Below are positions 15,725 through 28,590 of a stretch of 64,000 bases of DNA, one piece after another. This stretch comes from Albifimbria verrucaria. Lineage: Eukaryota; Ascomycota; Sordariomycetes; Hypocreales; Stachybotryaceae. The stretch's first letter is position 1, and every line of letters starts with the position of its first letter. The position numbers and the translations under genes were made by a program. The notes under the pieces were generated by a model. It had not been told where the DNA came from, did no database searches, and saw only the letters and a program-made list of their open reading frames with translations. Location of the stretch: contig JAHREC010000013.1 of assembly GCA_020081605.1 (NCBI GenBank), forward strand, positions 5,146,001 through 5,210,000, written 5' to 3'.

Positions 15725-17730
15725 ATGGACGATTCCGATAGACGAACGGTCAAGCGCTCCCGCTTCGACCAAACCGAGCCGGAACCCAAGAGAGCCTCGC
15801 GATTCGACCGTCGATCTCGCTCCCTCCATCCCGCCGCTCCGAAGCCAGAGATCGCAGCCCACTCCCTCGAGACGGCGGCGCCACCGAGGGCACCAGGTCA
15901 CCGTCAGATGCTGCTGCTGCTGCTGGTACGACACTATTCTCGAAACCAGGTTTATAGCAGAACACAAGAATGGATTGCTAACTCAAATTCTTTAGCGGCG
16001 GCGGCTGCAAGGATCAACGCGCAGCTCCAGGCTCGCAGAGGTATCCAGCACGTCGATGTTCCTCCCATCAAGTCGTCCTCAACCCCCTCCAGCAAGGACC
16101 GAAACCCCCACGAGCAACTCGAACCCGCCTCCTGCTCTCAACGGCGAGATGTATGTTGCCGACGGAGACTACATCCAGGACATTGAGGTCAACGATCTCA
16201 AGAATCGTTATCTGTTGACCAAGAGCTCTACACAGAAACAGGTAAATACGCTTGCTGCTTCTCACTGATACTCCCAGAGTCTTTCCTTGATTTTACTCCA
16301 ACAACATTTCACCTTGAATCAAGGATGCCATGCTTACTTGGCAACACAGCTCGCTGTTAGGCTCCCGTCGTTTCTCCTGCTGACTCCCACTTGAACAGAT
16401 TATCGAAGAAACCGGCGCTGGTACGCAAAGGCCCTCAAAACGTGATATTGTAGAACAGTTGGTTGACTTGTCAAGATATTACCACCCGTGGAAGCTATTT
16501 TCCAAACAAAAGCATGGCAACGGCCTCGGTATGGTGTTGAGAGAACTCGCTCGCGTTCAGTATTCAAGCTAACAGAACCTTAGAACCCTCCTCTGTACCT
16601 TCACATCACGAGTACATCGAAGTCTGGCCTCGAAGCTGCCGTCGCAAAGGTCAAGGAGCTCATTCAACAAGAACTTCCTCAGCTAGTCGACGAAAGGCGC
16701 TTCCGCCGCCGCGATCAGGAACAGGGCGAGAGACCTGAGTTTCAGCGCGTAAGATAATTCTCAACATGCGTTTGCGTTAGTTCTTGCTAATCAAGGCGTC
16801 TTCAGCGCAAATGGCTGGAAGAAAAGATTCCCATAGATTTGGAACCCACTCCAGGCTTTAACCTTCGTGCACAGGTTGTAGGCCATGGTGGCGCTTATGT
16901 TAAACATATTCAGCATGAAACTGGCTGCCGTGTCCAGATTAAAGGTCGTGGATCTGGTTATTACGAAGCCGCAACGAACCAGGAGGCGGATGAGGACATG
17001 TTCCTCCACGTCACGTATGTCATGCCACACCTGCATTTCATGGAGAATTCAACTAATGCCTGATCCTAGTGGTCCGGATGCAGATATGGTTGCGAAAGGC
17101 AAGGAGCTCTGTGAGGACCTTGTCGCCAACGTGAAGGAGCAGTACAGAGAGTTCAGGGCTCGCCCCGTTTCCACAACTCTGGCGGCTACGGAGATCACGG
17201 CCGTGGCTCTTCGCATGGCGGCGGCAACAACAACAACTCATACTCGTCTTACAACAGATATGGCTCTGAAGCCGGCGCATCCAACAGCCCTGCTCCTCCT
17301 GGAGTGCAAAGCCCATCAACGAGCGCAGCCGACTATGCTGCTCAGTATGCGCAATACTACAACGGCGCTGATCCCTATGCTGCTTGGGGCGGCTACGCAA
17401 AGTACACAGTACCCCGGCCTTAATCTGCTCTCGAATATATGCTAATCATTCAAATAGCTATGTGGCCATGTACCAACAGTATTATGGTGCTCAAGGACAG
17501 GCTCAGGGCTCCTCTGCTGCCCCGGGACAATCCGCATCGCCGCCTCCTCCTCCACCCGGTGAAGCAGCGCCGCCGCCTCCCCACCCAGTGCTGCTCCTCC
17601 ACCCCTCCACCTTCAGGATCCCCTCCTACTACTGGTGGTTATAGCGCAGTAAGTTCCCATGACTGTTGATGTCCTACGAAACACCGTTGCTTATTAGATG
17701 ATTCAGGTACCACCACCACCCGGTCTGTAA
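15725..17730 (+). CDS. KHDC4/BLOM7-like KH-domain RNA-binding protein
   Basis: RNA-binding protein of the KHDC4 type, linked in animals to splicing and snoRNA-gene processing. Nine predicted exons: 15725-15949, 15996-16241, 16399-16420, 16476-16528, 16584-16748, 16806-17014, 17070-17401, 17458-17648, 17707-17730. An N-terminal Arg/Ser-rich region leads to AAAAARINAQLQARRGIQ. A first KH-like module (DIEVNDLKNRYLLTK..TRGSYFP) and a second (FNLRAQVVGHGGAYVKHIQ..IKGRGSGYYE) follow, then a Gly/Asn/Tyr-rich and proline-rich tail ending VPPPPGL. Frame breaks at 15822-15824, two between 16068 and 16088, 17163-17166, 17579-17582 and 17602-17605. Six added bases give 491 codons. The 22-nt third exon is fixed by the reading frame across IIEETGA and DITTRG. 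Confidence 0.82.
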
Positions 17731-18231
17731 TAGCTTAGGAAGCATTGAGCAAGGGACAAAGAGAATGGCGAGGCTTCCATGCCACCGTCTAGAAATTGGA
17801 GACGGCGCTGGTCAGTAAGGTGTAAATATAACTTTAATCTTTTGAGCCATAAAGCAACAAGAGATACTTTCCCTTCAACATCATCAAATTGTGGCCTCGT
17901 GCGTGTCTTCCCAGTCTACTTGGTCACAGTGTCGTATTGAATGTGACTTCGGCTTATTTCTTATTTGTTGTTCTATTTACCGTTTGCATGCTTCAAACAG
18001 AAGAGTTATCACAACAGGAGAGTGAAGGGTCGTCTTAAACGTACCGACGCATACCCTGGCGGCAGATGTCCTGATGCGGTAAGCAAGGTAGGTGTCTAAT
18101 TACGGCTTATCGATAAGGAACCAGCTACGTCTTGTCCCACCGCGCATCATTGCTATGCTTCAACTCTAACACGAAGCCCGTAATGGGCCAATGATTCGCG
18201 TGCATTGACGACATGAAGTACGAAGATCAAC
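17731..18231. other. Spacer between KH gene and TRAPPC13
   Basis: 500 bp between two genes on the same strand. It should hold the KH gene 3' end and the TRAPPC13 promoter. Nothing distinctive seen. Confidence 0.4.
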
Positions 18232-19225
18232 ATGAGCCACCAGAGATACCCTTCGCATGATCCGGTTAAGGAGCCGCATGCGATTTCCTCAAAGTGCTGC
18301 GGTGAGTAGTCGTCAATGACATTCAATGTAGACTACAGCTGACATGTGCTTCCTAGACTCTCTCGGCCTTCCTTGGTGACGCAGTATCCTGTTGATCCCC
18401 TTTCGCTCCATCTTCAGCTTCGCCGACTCCCGTTGCTGCGTCGCTAGCATACCGCGCCAACGCCGATACCAGCACCACCCCTTCCTACTTAGCCCGATCC
18501 TCAACCTCCCCGTGTCATTCGGCTCCGCATACGTGGGCGAGACCTTCAGCTGCACTCTATGTGCCAACAATGACCTTCCTAGCGAGTCAGCGAAGCACAT
18601 TCGCGATGTGAGGATAGAGGCAGAGATGAAGACGCCGGGGTTCGGCTCGGTACAAAAGCTAGCATTAAGTCCCGCTGGCTCTGACTCCACAGATCTCCAA
18701 CCTGGAGAGACCTTGCAGAAGGTGGTCAGCTTTGATCTGAAAGAAGAAGGAAACTATGTGCTGGCCGTGACGGTGAGCTACTACGAGGCTGCTGAGACGA
18801 GCGGCCGCACGAGGACATTCAGGAAGCTGTATCAGTTCATATGCAAGGCGTCCTTGATTGTACGGACAAAGATAGGACCACTTAAAGAGGATGCCGAAGG
18901 CAGGAAGCGATGGGTTCTGGAAGCCCAGCTGGAGAACTGCAGTGATGATCTAGTACAGCTGGAAAAGGTCGTCATGGATGTACAGGACGGCCTCAAGTAC
19001 CAGGACTGCAATTGGGAGGCCAGCGGAAGCGCCAGGCCCATCCTTCACTCGGGAGAGGTCGAGCAAGTGTGCTTCGTAGTGGAGGAGACGGATGTGAACA
19101 GCAGTGTCAGCACCACGTCGGATGGGAGAGTAGCATTTGGCGTGTTAGGCATTGGGTGGAGGGGCGAAATGGGCAACAAGGGGTTCCTATCCACTGGCAA
19201 GCTGGCTGCTCGGGTAGCGAACTGA
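18232..19225 (+). CDS. TRAPPC13-like subunit of the TRAPP tethering complex (DUF974)
   Basis: Subunit associated with the TRAPP vesicle-tethering/Rab-GEF complex. Exons 18232-18301 and 18357-19225. The diagnostic block is PVSFGSAYVGETFSCTL followed by ANN, then an immunoglobulin-like fold region (RKLYQFICKASLIVRTKIG) and VFLEAQ-like LEAQLENCSDD. The N-terminus reads MSHQRYPSHDPVKEPHAIS then LKVLRLSRPSLVTQYPV. Three frame breaks, at 18287-18288, 18397-18400 and 18478-18481, all in C runs. Three added bases give 314 codons, the size of fungal homologues as I know them. Read in the raw frames, only the part from about 18483 on looks intact, so a naive caller would truncate it. Confidence 0.85.
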
Positions 19226-22096
19226 GCATCTATTCTGAAATGATGTTATGCAGACGTAATGGCATTGTGACGGCTCAGCCTTGTGTCTAAGTACATGAAG
19301 GCATTATCTGTTGATAATAGCATCCACCTCCGTCAGTAGCTCCACCAAGGGAAAATTCTATGGACTAAGACGGCTCGGATCAGTTTGTCCGTCGTTGACT
19401 ACAGGATTCAAGACATGAATCCGAGTCTGCAGTTACATTGTCAGCAAATTGCAGCAGAGGGCGCCAAGGGGATGCAGGAGATTGAATCCGGCATTTGTGC
19501 TACCTAGGTGTTACCGGAACCACGGATCGTATAAACCGTGCCAGGCACGAGGGCCGATTCATCTCAGAATAATGCCCTTAGCCCTACCTTACAAGGCGTG
19601 CACCTATATCCGCTTCAGCCCTGCGCTGGGTTGTTAGAACCCTCGTTATAGCCTAATTGAACACCCATGAGATTGCAACCTAAAGCGTACAATGGTGCGT
19701 GGCTGCCCCTTTCCCAATATATATTGAACCAACAACGGGCGGGTAACTGAGACCAACTGGGCACTTTTGCGTGCGTTGCCGAGACTGAGGCTGGGTTGGT
19801 TCCAGGTCAGGTCAGGCCAACAGCATGTCTGAGATCCTTCTACAAAGTAACACAGCAGGTTCGGCGTAAATTGCCAGCCATCTAATCCGTAGGTATTACG
19901 TTTCTCCTATATTGCCTGTGATTACACGGCTATACCATGCACAGTGTGGATCCATTCGATTCATGCGCTGAAGACAAGATGCTCATGGCACGAGCGCTGA
20001 AATCGTTTCTTTTGCCCAAGCAAGATGCCTGAAACAGTGGCTGGAGTTAGAATGCACTAGTGATCCGAATCTCTGGTTCGGGATCAGGTCTCACTTTTGG
20101 AGAAGATCAGGGCTGACATATAGCCCGTTGGGTGTGATAAGGTAGCCACCCTACCCACAGGCGTTGATGTGAAGCTACACATGGATTTGGTGTAGTCTGG
20201 TTGATGATCGGCTTAGACCCGCGGAAATGGCAGATGAATCTTTGCTTTTTCCCGTACTTTTCGGGTGTTTAAACTCCAACCAGTGACATCTCCTTGATTC
20301 GTTTGGTGACAAGAATGAGGACTGCACACCAGGTAGGCCTTAGATTTCTCCGATGTTCTTCGTCGAATATCGGAAAAAGATTGTGGAAATTAGTATACAG
20401 GTGTGATGATACTTACATATGTACCCGGATTATGTAGATACTTTATTGGAAAAAGAATACCGACTCATGTTCACCCTACTTTATTGCTACCCACATGGCA
20501 TTACATCGTCTTGGATCTTGGGCGGCTTAGATCCTAGCCGGCTGCCCTTGGCCCCTCGGGTTGCATCATACCGCACCCGACAAAGTGGCCTAGTCAGTTT
20601 ACATCAGATGGCGCGCTTAATTAGGTGTTGTCTTGGCGTAGATATTAACTCTCAGCTGCTATCTTTCTTCTTTGGGTGTGCCAGTGGCGTCTGCCTTCAT
20701 TTCCGTCCCAAAGGAGGGTGTGTCTAAGCGGTCCAGACACCGAGAACAGACAATTCCAAAGGGCGTCCGACTCAGGAACATGGATGGAAGGCAGTGAACC
20801 ATAGTTCCACGCAATGATGGCGATGACGCTCTCAGATGCGTTGTGTCAGTCACGCGATGGCTCTCTGACTGATATACACACGGACATGAGAGGCAGTGAA
20901 CGTCTGATGCCCACGCGAATGCCCACTAAGCACCACGACGCCAACGAATACCTGCATGATGCGGCCACACAGACAAATTTGGGTCCGGCCAACGACAGAT
21001 GGCTGGCATTGGATATTGAAAATCGGCGCCGCGTCGTTAGGGAAAAAAGCAAAATACCCGCCGGGCCCCTTGCAGGAGGTGTGGACCAGACACGGATCGC
21101 CTGTGTACCTTGCAGGTACGGACTGGAATCTTGATCTTTTTTTTTTTGGCCTTCGAAGGAGTGTCCTGCAAGGAAGTATCCGGTTTGTGTAAGCCGAAGG
21201 TCCAGGGAACATTACGCAGCTAGTTGGAAAAATAAATAGAACGATGCTCGGGCGGCCCGCTTGATGAGTGATAGCACACGGGGCCTTCTGTGGTGCAAGC
21301 TCGTCCGTCTAGAATCCAGGGCAGCCGTGATGCCATGTTCTTTGTGGTTAGTTAGGTCTCAGCAATTGAGGGTAGAAGCGGAGACCAAGATAGCAGTGTC
21401 CTACCTGGTAATTGCCATCCTTGCATGCGTTTGGGTTCGCTCGGGCTGGCTAGGCTCGGATGCTGGCAGTTCGGTTTTGTCTTTGACATAAAGAGGTGTG
21501 TCGGGATCTGATTTGCTGCTGATCGAGGATGTTAGGAGCAACAGCAGCAGCAGCTCGAGGTTTCGATGTGCCTCCCCATGCCATGCACATGCAAGACCAG
21601 CGAACCCATGCTTCATCACTCGCGATTGCCACCAAGGCACACCGCAGCATCCATAACATCGCATACGATGGCAACGAGTACCAGGGGCTCTGGATCAGGA
21701 TTTCCTTTGGCCATCGTGGTGGTGGCCGTCTGGGAGCGAGGGTGCGTGTTGGACATACGTAGGCCCAACGCCGCCCGCCCCCTCACCCGGGACGCTCGAG
21801 CGACCGTAGTGTCCCATCCCATCCCCACAGCAAGGTGGGTGTAGTTGATTAGCGCTTGTCTCAATTCGAGGTTGGTGGAGCAGGTCGGGCCCTGGACTAG
21901 CTCCGTTCCTGTGACACACACCTCTCTTTTGCAGGGCCAGGGAGACACAGTCTGGGCACCAGTCACTTGGGCCTGTCGAGACAGTCCAGAGCGGAAGAGA
22001 GGCGCAGATCGACAACGGAGAACAATTTCTTTCTCGATCAGGGTCCTCCAGCTCCACCAGGAGTACGGAAAGTCAATCAGCGACGATCGTCAAAGA

Positions 22097-22121
22097 GCAA
22101 GGCAAGGCAGGGCAAGGCAAG
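22097..22121. repeat. Imperfect GGCAA tandem units
   Basis: Five near-copies of a five- to six-base unit (GGCAA/GGGCAA). Low-complexity DNA with no apparent role. Confidence 0.5.
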
Positions 22122-23582
22122 ATAACGCGGCCCATGGATACCTAGCCCCTCCGTGGGCAGATGCGATGCGATGCGATACGCTGCTGCATGTTACAAAGGC
22201 TTTCCGTTGCTGTTTGTTACCTTGTTTCGTGTAAGGTAAATGCGAGGCGGCGTCGGGCCAAACAGTCCTGCAGCCGGCCTACCGGCACTGCACCAAGCCC
22301 GCACGTCTCCATGCCCTGGCCGTTGGAGGGCCGGCCTACCTCATGCATGTGGCCCAGAAACCTGTAACTCACAGGTACCGGCATCGTAGCGTTGCCGTAG
22401 CTGTACATGGTAGCTGTAGCGTGTGCTGCGCTGCGCTGTGCTGTGCCTCGGTGGGAGTGCCTTGGTGGGAATGCCACGGCGAAGATGGGTCGCCCAGCAG
22501 CCGTGCTGTACTGGCGCGGGTGCGATGGGCACGCACTACCTTGGACTAGAGGGATTGGCATCTCCAGAGACATGCGAAAGCCCCAAAGCCATGATGTAAT
22601 TAAGGGGATAATGGGAATAGCAGGCAGAGGGAGAAGACGAAGACGAAGGAAAAATCGATCGACGTACATAGTACCCCCAATCTACCACCGCACTCTTCAG
22701 CTCGCCGTCTTGCTCCCATGTCCTAACAGAGAGACAGACAGGTGGAAGTGATTGCTGAATCTGGGATGGCATGGTCAAGCTAAGACGCGCCATGATGCGT
22801 TTTGGGCTTGGGCTGTGTCAAGGATCGACGTTGCCAGCTCTCAAACCAGGCTTAGCGGTGGTGGTTCCAGGGGCCCTCTTCCAGGTGGTGGTGGTTGATG
22901 ATGATCATGGTGGGAGTGGGAAGCAAGCACACAAAACCATGTTAATACGTACAACACCTGCAAGTCAAGGCTCCGTGCCTGGTGTAAGGCAAGGTACAAA
23001 AATAAAGACAAGGTCAGGTAGTAGGCAGAAACTCCGAGTAGGGTAATTGATTCTTCCTGGCTCACGGTGAGGTTATGCTTAGTCTCGGGCATTCCTTCAC
23101 CGCGTCCTTCCATCTTGCCCGTCAGCCATTATTGTTGGCTTGTCTGTTTTATTTCACAAGCATCCATCCCATATTGGAGGCGCACCCCTTCAAAAATTTG
23201 GTGGTGAAGGGCTGACCATTATTTTCTGCCTCCCTCCAATAACCGATTTCGACATACTATCATCCTATTGACAACTTCATCCCACCTTGGGTTGCATTTA
23301 CCTTGGTCCCACGCTGTTGTTGTTGCCGTTTTACTTTTTTCCCTCCCATCCACGTGCTTTAGGTGTCATCTTCTTTTTCTTACTGCACACGCACGCAGCA
23401 CAGACTCTTCATCATCATCGCCATTTTCATGGTGGTGGCACTCGGTTCCCTCTGCGGTTGGGTCTTGACCGTTGTCGTCCTGTCACTCACATCAACACGA
23501 ACGAACTGACGCACACCAACCTTCGCACGCACCCCTCTGCTCTGCTCTACTCTACTCTCCTCTCGTCCCAAGGCACGCAGCC

Positions 23583-23620
23583 TACGCACGACGCACGCAC
23601 ACACACACGCACATTCACAC
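23583..23620. repeat. CA/CG-rich microsatellite-like tract
   Basis: Alternating CA and CGCA units in the presumed leader of the DENN gene. Low complexity. Confidence 0.5.
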
Positions 23621-24357
23621 ACGCCAATGCACAACTTCTCTGCCATCTTCATCGCTCGCCCGTACATTCACATGGGGACACCAGACATGCGCTCATGAGA
23701 CAATACCCACCCCTCCCCATTTCACTCCCAAGACGCCCCCCTCCTCTCTATTCCTCTCTGATAGTCCCCTCTCTTTTGAAATCTTCCACCTGCGCTTCTT
23801 CGTCCAATCGTGGTTAGGGGCCTTTGACGCCCACCTTGAACGTGCCTGAGCGAGAGAGGCAAACCCCGTCCTGTATCTGGCACGTCGGAGGGTCCCTGGA
23901 CAGTCCACCGTGAGTTACTTCATCTACCGCCTCTAGCCCCTTGACTTTTGCCTCTATATGCCTAGTTACCGCCTTCACGGCTGGCCCTCTCTCTCCATGC
24001 CCTTATTAACAAGCTCCCTTACTTTCATGCAATCCTTCTGATCTAGCGTCTCTCAGGACCCCTGCTCGACATTGCGGTAACGCCACGGTACTTCGGTGCG
24101 CCGCTCCACACATATCTAGAAAACGGGGTTTTTCAAAAGGGACCGACCGACGCAGACACAGCTCGGCACAAGCTCAGGCTCAGGCTCGACGACGCTCAAC
24201 GGCGGATGGGCACGTCTTCCATCGCCAAAGAGCTCAACCGAACCACCAAATCCCCACATCTGCCACGCAGCTACCGCCCCAACTGCTTGGTTGCTCTTCC
24301 TCCTCCCTCCTCTTGGAATTGCTCCAGCTCAGAGCCCTCCTGGGCGATTGACATGCC

Positions 24358-27300
24358 ATGGAGAGCTCCTCGATCCCGCTGGCCGATTACTTCTGGATCG
24401 CCGGCGTAGAGTCGATATCCTACGATGACGGCCCTCAACCGAATGCTCCCGTCGAATCTACCATTGCCGAGGATGGCGAGCCCGATGATGGCCTGGCTAG
24501 CGTCCAGTCTAAGAACAAGATTCGACACTCTCGTCAGAGCTCGGCCAACCGCCTCCCCAGGGCTTCTGTCGACGGCAGGTCCTCGATCCATACCCTCGAC
24601 GAGGTAGACGGCAATACCAGGAGCAACAGAAGCAGTGCCACCATTAGGCCCGTCAATGCTCCCACACCAGGCACCACCCTCGGTGAGGGGCCTTTCATGA
24701 TGGGCGATGTCGATTTTGACAAGGCTCTGGTCAAGTTCGCCGCCGAGCGTGAAAACTTCTTGGAAGACCTGTCATTCAGTGCCGGCGCCAAGATTCAGTC
24801 AAGGCCACCCATGATCAATCCTCGAGCTGAGAGAATCCGTGCCGAGGAAGCAGAGCCCAGTGGGAGGGTAAGTCCTCTTATGCGGAGCATTAAGGGCAGC
24901 ATTCGCCGCAAGATCAGCTTTAGGGACATGAACAGCACACGCAAGCAGCCCCCTCTTCTGTAAGAGTTGTTGGCCAAGCCAGACCCCGTATGTCTCCCAC
25001 AGTTGCCATGTTCTGGTCAAGACTCCATTTCGCTAATCCATACTCGCAGCCTCTGTTCGCACGGCAAGACGTCTAAGCAACTATAATTCCGTTATCCCTC
25101 CTCCGGAACCTCTAAATACCGACCCTAATATGCACCCTCTTAAACGACGCTTCGAACCAGTTCTGCTCGATCGATACCCCCGAGAGACGCCGCTGACGAT
25201 GTAGCTCGACGGGGAAATTCCCAGACTACGTACCAATGTTCGCATTCCCGAATGATATCCAGATTGTTTCATCTGATGACCGCCCCTGCTCTACATGGCA
25301 CGGATTCACCATGACCTCGGATGACAATGCCAAATTATACGGCATCACAATCGTCGTTTGGACAGCCCTGACCAACGATGTAGCGGACCTTGTGGAGAGG
25401 AAGTGCGAGGAATGGCGCCAAGGTCACATGTCAAACGAGGAACGCGAGCTGGCTGCGAGCTTGGGCGTGCGGCTTGCTGGTGAGCGCACCCATCTGTCGC
25501 AGCTGCTTTCGAAATTGCCGACGATGCCCTCCGGCTCTCCAGCCCGCGATAGACTCGAGGACCAGATTAGTACCGTGGAAGAGAAGATCTCTCTGATGAC
25601 AGACATGCTTCGACCCCTCCGACATGGTGCTGCCTCCAAAATCGAAGGGTTAACAGCTGGGGAGAGCGGACTTTGGATACCTCGAGCCTACGGCATCGTT
25701 GGTAGGGATCCAGCCGGCATGTCATTCTGGAAGGAGTGGCTCAAAGCCGTCGTTGTGCCCATGACCGATGGCGCAGTTCTCAGGATCCCCCTACTTCACC
25801 CAAGGTCGGTCGCTGGCAACCATTGGAACGCTACGTCGTCAACCTCTGCACAGAAGCATTCAGCCCACTTAGCTCCAAAACCCAGGTCGAGCTGGGGTGC
25901 GCGAGCTACGACTCTACGCTCGCAGAGAAGCTATCAACGAACTTCCAGGCTCGCGAACAGTCGATTTATATGCCTTGTTCCGCTGCCTGTCACTCGAAAA
26001 CATTGTCGCTCTGTTCGAGTATGCAATGTCCGAGTCTCGTATCATTTTCCTGTCCTCTCACACCAGCATGCTGCACCTCGCATGCCATGCCCTCGTTAAT
26101 TTGTTGTATCCTCTTAAGTGGGCGAGCATCTTTATTCCCGTTCTCCCGGCACGACTACTTCAGGCTCTTGAAGCTCCCTGTCCATACATTGTCGGCGTTG
26201 AACGGCGATACGAGCGGATAGACCTACCGGAGGATGACTATGTGCTCGTGGACTTGGACAAGGACACAATTGATGCGACGGCGCATCCCACACGACTTCC
26301 TCGTCAGCATCGACGCAAGTTGCAATCCCTCCTCCAGGCTGCAGCACCCACAAGCTGCGGTATGGAGTGGCCACTGGCCCACCCCATATGCCATGGAGTC
26401 TTTCCCATACGATTCATTTTCCAGCGAAAGTGGCTCCATCTTCACCAGCGTTGCACCAGCAAGCACGCTTGGCAAATGGGTGTCTCAAAGCTCATCCTCC
26501 TTTACTGACCGCGATCCACCGCAGGATCATGCAGCCGCCGGTATTCAATGCTTTTGCAACCGCAGTGGTGGACAATTCAAAGTCGGATCGACCCGGAACT
26601 AGCAAGTCGAGTAAGACAAGTCCGCAGTCTTCTGTGTCTCCAGTATCAATGAATTTCCTCCAATGCCCACTACCCCGGTAACCCCAGTGACTCCGGTATC
26701 TCGGAGTGACTCGGGCTTTGCTTTGACGGCAACCCTCCGAGAGAAACGTTCTGGGCATTTCGGCGAGGAAAAGATTCGACGCAGCTCATCATTTGGCTTG
26801 GAGAAGCAACCTACTATTCAACGCCCGGGTGCGTCACTTCTCAACGGCCATCAACCAAACCTCTCAATATCGGCCATCTCTCTCGACTCCCAGTCATCCT
26901 TTGGCGGCGGTTATGCCCCTCCACATATGCTCAGTCGACGCTAGCAGCCTCAACCATCATGCCAAGCATGCAAATCCATCCAGTCCATAACACCGACACA
27001 ATGATGTGGGTAGAAGGCCACTGCTTCAATTGGAGTCCTCGAGATACCACATCCACGTGCACAATATGCACAGAAAGGACCGAAGGCGATGGCATTTACA
27101 AATGCTCTGCTTGCAAGACGCTTGCTCATGGCAGGTGTCTTGGCTACGTCTCTCTGGTGTGCCCCGACGCTTTCCATGTTGACAGAGTCAGAGCTGCCTT
27201 TGTTCGGTGCCAAGCGAGTCTGCTCTACACGTACCGCAAACATCTTGGACGTCCTTCGAAGCAGCAAAAGAGCAATGGACAACTTTACTCCTTTGATATG

Positions 27301-27868
27301 GACGGGTTCATTAGGAGCTTGCCATACGAGCAGCAGGAGTATGCAACCATGATGCGGGAAACACAAGGTAAATCCCCATTCCTAAAATGATGAAAATTCC
27401 GCCTTCTAACATAGTTACCACAGGATTTAACGAATTCATTCATGACCGCGAGATGAAGCCGGCATCAGACCCATCAATACGTCTCTTTGATGAAATCCTC
27501 ATGGCGAAGAAGGCTCGTGGGCGGCCTGGCCTAACCGCAGGACTATCGCGTCTTTCCACGATCAGACAATCTCACGGCGTGTCTGTGAACACGTCGTCTT
27601 TCAACCCTCCATCACGAGGAGCCAAACTCCAGGGATACCTCAACGACACATCGGACCACATCTGGCGTACGGCTTCAGTGCCGCTGCCTAAGGGCAACTT
27701 CCCGGTGATTACCGCTCCGTCGTGTCTAGGACACCATCTCGGCTCGAACCGTCCTACATGCGGGAGCCGCGCGCCATCCAGGGTGTTCCGCGGGCCGAGC
27801 AACGTGGAGCCAGGGGCCTTGTCCGGAAGCAAGTTCCAAGCATGCTGGGCACAACCCCGCCTGCCTGA
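24358..27868 (+). CDS. DENN-domain protein with C1 zinc finger, Rab GEF candidate
   Basis: DENN modules exchange GDP for GTP on Rab proteins; the target cannot be read from sequence. Exons 24358-24959, 25050-27367, 27424-27868. In order: N-terminal uDENN (MESSSIPLADYFWIAGVES, later MFAFPNDIQIVSSDDRP and WHGFTMTSDDNAKLYGITI); cDENN (SLENIVALFEYAMSESRIIF, LYPLKWASIFIPVLP); a Ser-rich linker; a C1 finger at about 27020-27165 (HCFNWSPRDTTSTCTICTE, CSACKTLAHGRC); dDENN helices (GFNEFIHDREMK..LFDEILMAKK). At least thirteen single-base losses break the frame, for example at 25787-25791, 25894-25897, 26347-26349, 26382-26385, 26657-26658, 26916-26919 and 27701-27703, plus two each near 24950, 25195-25220 and 26517. 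With thirteen bases added the exons sum to 1126 codons. The end, MLGTTPPA, lies in the restored frame. Confidence 0.85.
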
Positions 27869-28590
27869 GTCTCGCCTTTTGAAACTTCGTGTGGGAAGTA
27901 ATGTTTGGAGTTATTCTCAGGAAAGTCTCCAATGTCGACCGCTTGGTGCAATATGTCTTGTTCCAAAGTATAAAAAGAGGTCTCGTTTATCTATAGACTA
28001 ATGCCATTTGCTCAGCGATGAGACATGATGGTAGCAGAGGGAAGAGATTGAGCGAGCGAAACAGATCTGGGCAGGCCGAGACCATGTACAATACTAAACT
28101 TGTAATTTATTCATAGTATGGGCGGGAGGAAGTAGAAAGATGGCAGAAGGGGAATCTAGACGGCACGTCCCTACGACGCGATGACGAAATGTGAAGGAAG
28201 CAAACAACAAAGGGGCATCGCCCAAATTTGCCTCTGAACTTTAATGAAATGTGACGGTTGTTGAGGTGTGGCAGTGCTTCCTGATAGCAATGTATCACAC
28301 CGATTCACCACGCTGACGTCTTTGCTGCATGATCAAGTATCATAGAAAGCGAGTAACATTATACATGTGATATTACCAACTATCAACCAGAAACCTCTCC
28401 CTAGACGTCGCAGCTACCCTCGGGAAGACGCATTACGAGTAGTAAATGCTGTCTCCGTACCGCAACGTGAGCTAATATCTTACAAAGCCAAATAGACAAA
28501 AGCCATAACTAAGTTCACTCTCCTTCACCCTCTTGCTGGCAACTCCACTTGAAGTTCAACAATCTGATAGCCAAATGATCCACGTCGTCT
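27869..28590. other. Tail-to-tail spacer, DENN / DUF726
   Basis: 720 bp between convergent genes. AT-rich around 28090-28110 and 28320-28380. No gene seen. Confidence 0.45.

Larger units (their letters stand above)
19226..24357. other. Gene-poor region upstream of the DENN gene
   Basis: About 5.1 kb in which all open frames are short, of biased composition and without any family motif I recognise. It includes the 3' side of TRAPPC13, a purine/pyrimidine-skewed stretch at 22090-22125 (GCAAG/GGCAA units), a CT-rich segment at 23270-24060 typical of a strong fungal promoter and leader, and a CA-rich tract near 23580-23620. A small or badly broken gene could be missed because runs are shortened elsewhere in this sequence. 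Confidence 0.4.

Noticed and set aside
15725..17730. Programmed ribosomal frameshifting
   Set aside because: Sites lack slippery heptamers and downstream pseudoknots and occur up to thirteen times in one gene, which no known programmed system tolerates.
20055..20095. Hairpin-like TGATCCGAAT / GGTTCGGGATCA inverted repeat
   Set aside because: Short, bulged and isolated; it does not extend into a tRNA or terminator structure.
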